Shown: piece by piece, positions 25,401 to 34,400 of the stretch
Position numbering within the stretch: position 1 is the first letter of the stretch
Layout: each line of letters starts with the position of its first letter
Assembly (NCBI RefSeq): GCF_030269925.1
Contig: NC_085126.1
Span: 8,868,501 to 8,932,500 of the forward strand
DNA: 64,000 bases
From: Bombyx mori
Taxonomy: Eukaryota > Arthropoda > Insecta > Lepidoptera > Bombycidae
Reading direction: 5' to 3'
Made by a program: the position numbers and the translations under genes
Notes under the pieces: generated by a model
Told to the model about the DNA's origin: nothing
What the model saw: the letters and a program-made list of their open reading frames with translations, nothing else
Database searches by the model: none

Positions 25401-28400
25401 TGTTTATAATGTATTATTTTATTTACATCAAAATACAGTTTAGCTTAGTAAAATTATAGCACAAATTGAGTTGCTCTATAAAGAGAAACAACATTTAAAG
25501 CTTCACCACTTTTGTATGTTTTTTATATTTCAAAACTCTCAAATTTCTTTTATATTTCTAATGTTCCTTCTTCTGATGATTCAATATTCAAAATTTCATT
25601 TATGTCATCTTTATAACATATTAACCTCTTTTAAGATAAATCGTATAGAGGTTACATGTTTTTACTGATTACTGGTTGGAGGACTTTTTTTTTTCGTACT
25701 TAAGCTGATAGCCTTAAGAGACTATATCAGCGTCGTCTTAACTGGTAGGTGTGCTCACGGGGCTCAAACCTGATGACGTTGCTAACAGAACAATGACCGG
25801 TTAGTGGACAACTGACCGAACATACGATATGTTGTTTTGTTATGGTTAGGTACAGGTTAGGTTCCGGCTACAGCGTAACTGGTTGGGCGAGCTCATGGGG
25901 CTCAGCCTAAGAGAGCTTGCTAGCACTACCATCGCTGAATCTACCATCAGATCGGAATTGCAACCCATTGAGGATATTCGGCGAGAAAATTACGGTCTTG
26001 TCTGTGGGTATATGAGTTTTTTGACCTCTCAATTCTCGATCCTTGGAGTAATAATTGGTTGAATATCTATTCCACTTATTACCGGGTCAGCTGTGAGCTG
26101 ATGCACCGATCTGCCAATCTAAAGCTTCCTAGATTTAATCCTCATAAAAGCAGTTCCCACCTCAGGATAAAAGGCGATTGCATGCAGCAGAGATGGGAAT
26201 GTTGCGATGGATGTGTGAAGTAACGAGAATGGATAGAATATGGAACGAATATGTTAGAGGAAGTCTGAAAGTGGCACCTGTGACAGAGAAGCTGAGGAGT
26301 GCGCGTTTGGGATGGTATAGACATGTGATGAGACGAAATGAAAATGAGGATGGTAAGAGAGTGTTAACTATGAATGTGGAAGGATATAGAAGAAGATATA
26401 GACCTAAGAAGAAATGGATGAATTGCGTGAAAGACGATATGGGTAATAGGGGAGTGAGCGAAGAAATGGTATATGATAGAGGAGTATGGAAGGAGAAAAC
26501 ATGTTGCGCTGACCCCAGGTGACTGGGAAAAGGGCAGGATAATGATGAATGATGACGAAAAGCAGTTCCCACCTCGTTAGCATCCCAAGCGCCGTACGTC
26601 GGCGGGTTGATCAGCATGAAGACCAGTGACGAGAACAGGATGCAGGTGACTATGAAGGGCCCCACGTAGCGCCAAGTCACCTGCCAGTACAGCCCGGGCC
26701 GGTAGCCGGTCATCTCGTATATATCGTTGCTGAACCTACGCATGACAGATGAGATTTTAAAAGTGTCATTGTTAGCATTTGCGGTAGGCAGCGGCTTGGC
26801 TCTGCCCCTAACCTTGCTGAAGTCCATGGGCGATGGTAACCACTCACCATCAGGTGGGAAGTATGCTCGTCTGCCTACAAGGGCAATAAAAAAAAGGCAG
26901 TAAGTAGCTTGACGGTGGAACTTGCTTGCGTCCATGGTCCATAGTGAACTCAGATATGGTACATTAATCTGCCTTCAAGACCAAAAAGTTAACTTATTGC
27001 TTAGATGGGCTCACGGCCCGCCTGGTGTTCAGTGATTACCGGAGTCCATGGACATCGACAACGTAATTACCGCCGTCTACCTAGAGACATGAGTTTTAAA
27101 TCTTCCATGCAAGTTATCGCATTTCATTAATTTTAAAATAAAAATCTCAAGTTGATGAAAATTACTGATTCCCTGATTTCGGCTTGGCCCAATAGTATAC
27201 ATAGTACGCTAGGCCCACTGGTGGGCAGTATGGCGTTCAACGGGTTAATTGTATCTATGTCTCGTGAAAATTACAAAGAATACTATAAGGAAGGAAACAA
27301 TACCTTTCGTGTCCGTATATGTAGATCACGGAGACCATCTCCAGCAGAGCGACGACCACCAGGCCTATGGTGCCGGCGAACGAATCAAACATCTTCAGCC
27401 AGTACTCCCCGGCTCCGGTCGTGAAGATCAGACCGACGAGGAAACAGAACGAGCAGACAATTCCTGAACAGAATTTTACGTAATTCATAATTATTTACTG
27501 GTGGTAGGACCTCCTGTGAGTTCGCACGGGTAGGTACCACCACCCCGCGTATTTCAGCCGTGAAGCAGTAAAGCGTTTCGGTTTGAAGGGTGCGGCAGCC
27601 GTTGTAACTATACTGAGACCTTAGAGCTTATGTCTCAAGGTGGGTGGCGCATTTACGTTGTAGATGTCTATGGGTTCCATTAACCACTTAACACCATGTG
27701 GGCTGTGAGCTCGTCCTCTCATCTAAGCAATGAAAAATATACGCCAAAAATTTGAAGAATTAACTTTCTTTCGATTCAGGATGCTGAGAATTTTGGGTAC
27801 GTTCATCAAATCTGAGGGTCGTGACCTTCAAGAAGGCTTTCCGCTATGACGTTACCCGTATGTGGATGTATGATTACACGAAGGGGCTTATGACCTACTC
27901 GATGTTTAGCGGTCACCAGAGCTTACAGATATCTGAACCTCCTGATTCCGTCACCTTTAGACACGAGGTCCAGTCACAAGTGGACAACGGTTACCTTGCC
28001 CTCCACACAGGAACGTATTACTGTTCTGCGACAGAAATAGGCCGGACAATGTCTGTCACCGGTAATTGAACAGATTTTCAAATTTTGAGGGTTTTTTTAT
28101 TTTTTATTATACCTTCACTGTGAAAGTCACTCGTACACGTCAATTGGCGCTTACGTCGATTTAGAATAAAACGAAATTCAAATCAAAATTCCCGCGTCTC
28201 AAGGGTCCTGTGAGATTCGGAGACTGAAGATGTTTGAACAATTGTTGCCTACCTGCGGGATCTCAACTTTGATATATACGTGTCAATACTAACACTTCGT
28301 TCGGTAAAGCGGTAGGCAGCGGCTTGGCTCTGCCCCTGGCATTGCTGAAGTCCATGGGCGACGGTAAACACTCACCATCAGGTGGGCCGTAAGCTCGTCT

Positions 28401-31400
28401 GTCTATTCGGGCAATAAAAAATAAAAAAGGCGAAATATCCTCACCGGTTATAACTGGCTTGCTGAGTCGTTTGAAGAAGTCAATATCGAAAATGGTGCAC
28501 AGCATCCCTTCCATGATACCAATCTGGCTGCCCAGACCCAGGGACAGCAGCATCAGAAAGAAGATTATGGACCAGAACGGAGCTGGAGTCAGCTTCAGAA
28601 TCGCCTGCGTGAACACTATGAAGGCCAGCCCTGTACCTTCGGCAGCCTGTAATGAAGATTTATAGCTGTTACCACCAGGCAGGACCATCGATTCTGAACG
28701 CTACTGCGAACAACTGATGAGATTAAAGCAAGAAGTTGAGAGAAACTGGCCAGAATTTATCAACAGAAGAGGTGTGGTTTTTCATCATGATAACGCTAGA
28801 CCTCACACATCTTTAGCCACTCAGCAAAAATTAAGAGAGGTTGGCTGGGAGGTGTTAATGCATCCGCTGTATAGTCCTGACCTAGCACCTTTAGATTTCC
28901 ACCTGTTTCGGTCTCTTCAGAATTCTTAGGCAGTGTCAGGTTAACATCACGAGAGGACTGCCAAAACCAATTGTCGCGGTATTTTGATTAGAAGCCCCAA
29001 AAATTTCTATAGCAATGGGATCATGTTCCTACCTACAAGATGGCAAAAAGTTATCAAACAAAATGGTACCTACATACTTTAGTTAAATGTAAATAAACTA
29101 TATTAAAAAATGTTGTGAATTTTCTTAAAAAATGCGAAGAAACTTTTTCCCCGACCTATTCTATAGATTATGAAAATAAGATGGCAGACTTTTTTCCAAC
29201 TTACTTGAGACTTATCGTTATATTTTGGGTAATTCACACAATATCCTTATAAATTATATAGCCTATGTGTTATTCTGATGTGTAAGCTATATTATTGTAA
29301 AGCTTGATCCAAATCCATCCAGTACTTTTTATGTGAAAGAGTAATAAACATTTATCCATCCATTCTTACAAACTTTCGCGTTTATAATATTAGTAGGATT
29401 AGTAGGATTGTGTATTGCACGTTCGAACACGAAAAATTCGGGAATCACCTCATCTAGTTGTCGGCTCATGGTGCAGCCGGTCAAGTTGAAGGCAGCCACG
29501 AGGGTCTCGTTCAGCTTCGGATACTCCTCGCGGTAGTAATCTTGAGTGGAGTTGAGCGTGAACCCGCCGATGTGGTTGAGAGCCAGCACTTTAATTTCCC
29601 TAAAACGATGAAATGGAAATTTTTGAGATAGAGATTATCCAGAGGCGGACTATCCGTAAGGCAAACTAGGCACGTGCCTAGTGGCGTGTAGTTACAAGGG
29701 GCGCGCGAGCTAAGAATTTGTAAATCAATAAAGAAAATAACATATCGACGATTAAGAACTAAATGCCGATCTATAATCTAAATCTATAATAGATTATTCC
29801 TATTTGGCCTATTTCCCAGGGCAGAGAGGAATCATAAATTTCGATGTTCCTCTGGACCTTTAATCCGCCACTGAGATTATCTGTCTAAAGATTACGAAGA
29901 ACCAATTAAGCACGGTAACGCTTCGCTATTGCGTATTTTTTACTTTTTTCTTATGGCTTTTATTGCCCGTGTAGGCAGCCGAGCGCACGGCCCATCTGAT
30001 GGTGAATGGTTACCGTCGCTCATGGACGTCAGGAACGCCAGGGGCAGAGCCAAGTCACTGCCTACCATTGAGTACGAGAGGCTTGATGAGAATCAAGCCT
30101 CATTTGAAAAAAGCTAATTTAATGAAAACACCAAAATCAGTTTCATCAAAATCGGTTATATGGCTTACGAAAGCAAACAAGTCAAACATACAATTTTTTT
30201 TAAATTTAGCCTGGGAGAGGATGACTTAGTTTCATTCTTTAGTTGGGTGGACGAGCTCACAGCCCACCTGGTGTTAAGTGGTTACTGGAGCCCATATACA
30301 TCCACAACGTAAATGCGCCACCCACCTTGAGATACAAGTTCTAAGGTCTCAAGTATAACTACAACGGTTGCCCCGCCCTTCAAACCGAAACGCATTACTG
30401 CTTCACGACAGAAATAGGCAGGGTACCCGTGCAGACTCACAAGAGGTCCTGCCACCATTAATTATGCAAATTATAATTCTGCCGATTTGATTTTTATAAC
30501 ACGATACATTATACCTTCACCGTGGAAGTCAATCCTGAACATTTGTTAAGTACGTATATATCATTAGAAAAATTTACACTTGTCTGCGGGATTCGAACAC
30601 TGGTGCAGTCGCTACGCTTCTTCTGAATGCACTAGGGGTCTTATCGTTTGGGCCAAATTTAATTCTTAGCGTCATTCTATGGTACTCACTTCGTAATGCA
30701 GGTTTCGACCATGGTGTACGCCTTGAAGCCGAGGATGCTGAAGATGACCACGGAGGCGTAGATGGCGGTGAGGGCGTTGCAGACGGACACGAGGAGCACA
30801 TCCCTCACGCAGTTGTTGTTGGGAGGGTTGTACGAGCCGAACGCGATCAGCGAACCGAAAGCCAGACCGAAGGAATAGAACACTTGAGTGGCCGCATCCA
30901 ACCAGACGGTTGGATCCAGAAGTTTTTCCAGCTGAAAAACGAAGTTCACTGTGCTTAGTGCGAGTTCTTTAACGTTTTCGATAGCGTAAAAGTTAACTCG
31001 AGTTTTTATGGAGTTGGAACGTTTGCTTACGTTTGCCGCTAGGGGCGGTATTTCAACTGATGGTAGGACCTCTTGTGAGTCCGCACGGGTAGGTACCACC
31101 ACCCTGCCTATTTCTGCCGTGAAGCAGTAATGCGTTTCGGTTTGAATGGTGAGGCAGCCGTTGTAACTATACTTGAGATCTTAGAACTTATATCTTAAAG
31201 TGTGTGGCGCATTTACGTTGTAGATGTCTATGGGCTCCAGTAATCAACATCAAGTGGGCTGTGTGCTCATCCACCCATTTAAGCAATAAAAACAAAAATA
31301 TTTGCATATTTTATTTTGATATGATATCGATTATACCATCTCTTCGAAACATCAATCGCATATCTCTAAGCCGGTGGTGAACCAAGGATTTGGTTGTCGA

Positions 31401-34400
31401 GAACAGGCGAAAACTGTGACGGCCCAGTTTTGCCCCGAAGTCCTCACCTTCGGCTTGTACATATGAAGGATCCCGTCCGAGGAGCCAGGCAACGTGATGC
31501 CTCTGATGAAGAAGATGGTCAGGACCACGTACGGAAACAGAGACGTGAAGTACACCACCTGGAAACGATGAGTTATGCAAAATATTTTTTGTTTAATCCT
31601 ATGCATTCAATGATGGTGGTGTGATGGTTACGTAGGAGGTATGACTGCTGGTCATTATTCTGATAACCAGAATCACCTAGAACCACTGCGATTATCCACA
31701 GTGCCTTTCCAGAGATCTTTTCTGCGACATCCTATCAAGCTCTGGGAAGAGCTCCCCTCTTCCTCCTAGGATGAGCTGTTTCTCCAGTACTATGATATAC
31801 CTTTTTTCTTACGAGACTTACGGATACTACTCAGCTGAAGGCAGTGGCTCGACTGTGGCATTGCTGAGTCAATGGGGGACGGTAACACCCAAAATCAGGT
31901 AGGCAGCGGCTTGGCTCTGCCCTTGGCATTGCTGACGTCCATGAGCGACGGTGACCACTTACCATCAGGTGAGCCGAATGCTCATCTGCCACAAGGCCAA
32001 TAAAATAATATTTCAGGCAGAATTCGAATATCTTGACGGCATAAGTGTCTTCTCTTGAAGCTATTCACAAATTAAGTTATTATTTGAGGTCTGATTAAGC
32101 GGAGCTGCTGATTGCCCAGACCGTGTGACGTCAGACCTCAAGATTCGAAATCAAACCTGTATTTCTTTGGTATTTGTCACAGTCATATAGTAGTCTGAGC
32201 TATAGACGAATCGGCAGTAAAGTATTCACGTCCTTACGGATCCATCAGATCCAATAACCCTTGCATTAGACGCCTTCCGCTCTAACACTAGGAGTAGGGA
32301 CCCCGGTAACCATACTCGTAGAACTCGGCAAAAAGCTCGACGTGCAACCTAACCTAAGCATCAGCCCGTTGAGTTTCTCGCCGGATCTGCTCAGCGGGTT
32401 GCGATTCCGATCCAGTAGTAGATTCATTCGCGAAGCAGCTACTATTGTGTTGTTAGGTCTCCCTTGGAGGCGCTCGGTTAGCAAATCCCGCCCCTTCTTG
32501 TGAAACTGAAAGGCCTCAGGGCCACCACTAAACTCTCAATTGTAAAAAAAAGTAAGTAGTAATAAAAGTAAGTAAGAGGTGTGTGGAAAGTTTTTTATTG
32601 GTGCTAGGACTTCTTGTGAGTCCGCACGGGTAGGTACCACCACCCTGCCCATTTCTGCCGTGAAGCAGTAATGCGTTTCGGTTTGAAGGGTGGCGCAGCC
32701 GTTGTAACTATAATTGAGACCTTAGAACTTATATCTCAAGGTGGGTGACGCATTTACGTCGTAGATGTTTTGTGGGCTAAAGTAACCACTTAACACCGGG
32801 TGGGCTGTGAGCTCGTCCACCCATCTAAGCAATAAATAAAAAGTTGCATGCACATTACCTTCCCGCTACTCTGGATTCCCTTCATCACTATGCAGAACAC
32901 GATAACCCAAGCGAGAAGTAAGTAGAGCACGATCCACCAGCGCGGCACCCCCGGGTCCTCGATGCTGGGCGCCGCGTCCAGAGCCTCCCGGTACCAGAAG
33001 TAAACTGTTGCTGAGGCCTTGTTGCATTCGGCCTCAGCTGTCCCGTTGTCCTGGGGACAGCTAGACCAGGGTAGCTGATCTGCTGTTAGCTGTAAGGATC
33101 AAATTTACTGACTCAGTGGCACAGTAGCTAGGATCAAGATTTCGATTCCCAAATCAAACATTCGTGTGATAAACAAGTTTGTTTGCTCTTTGCATGGGCA
33201 TTTATTATCTATAATGTATGTATATATAGATAATAAATTTGGAACGCCTTGTGGTGACCGGTAAAATAGAGGGAAAAAGGCCTAGGGGTAGAGGTTCCAA
33301 ACGATGGTCGCACCAAATAACGGAGGAACTGGGGATACCTATCAGCGACGCACTCCACCGGGCTGCAGGGCGGGATCGATGGAGACAGTTGGTTGACAAA
33401 ATCGGACGGAGTCACGATCCTCAGCAGTGAGGGACCGATCGAAGAGAGAGAGTATGTATATATTTAAAACGTATATATATATATATCACAGTAGAAATAG
33501 GAAGGGCGGTGGTACCTAGCCGTGCGGACTCACAAGAGGTCCTACCGACGGATGAGGCATGATTTGTTAGTCTAGTTATAAAAAAACAGTTATCTTACAA
33601 GGTCTTTAAAACACATTCCTATACTAATCTATATGTATACTAATATTATAGAGAGGAAAGATTTGTTTGTTTGTTTGTATTGAATAGGCTCCGAAACTAC
33701 TGAACCGATTTGAAAAATTGTTTCATTGTTTGGAAGCTACACTATTTCCGAATGACATAGGCTATTATAATCTTTTTTGAAAAAAATTTGGGATCCCCTT
33801 ACTAAAACTCCAATAATGTAACCCAAGGTGTAAAAAAAATACCTAAAATATTCTTTACATCGCGTGCCCTGCAAAAACTATTGATGATAGAATAAAATAA
33901 TGTACTACGACTTTGTAGAACACATTATTATTTACAAAAAGCGTCACGGCAGCATATTTCTAACTATTATAGTTATGCCGCAATAAGTGTTCTTTTATTT
34001 AAAAAAAATAAAACAACCTCAAATATCGTTGAAATTTTTGTTAAAGACCCGAGCGGAACCGGAGCGGGCCGTTAGTATTTTAGAAGAGTAAAGTGCTTTC
34101 GCTCACCCGGATGCTGTTGAATAGATAGAAGAAAACCCAGGTTATGATCACGTTGTAGTACAGAGCGACGAATAGGGTCACTATGCAGCTGGATATGCCG
34201 ATACCACCCAGCCAGGGATGGATGGTGTTCCAAACGCCGAGGCTTCCGAGACGCATCTTCTGCCCTATGGCCATCTCTATCAGGAACAGAGGTACACCCT
34301 CCAGGACCAACATGATGAGGAACGGAATCAGAAAGGCACCTGAAAATAATTAGCTGTCTATTGCGTTCAGAAAATTAAAATCGCGAGCTAGGGTCTCTAC

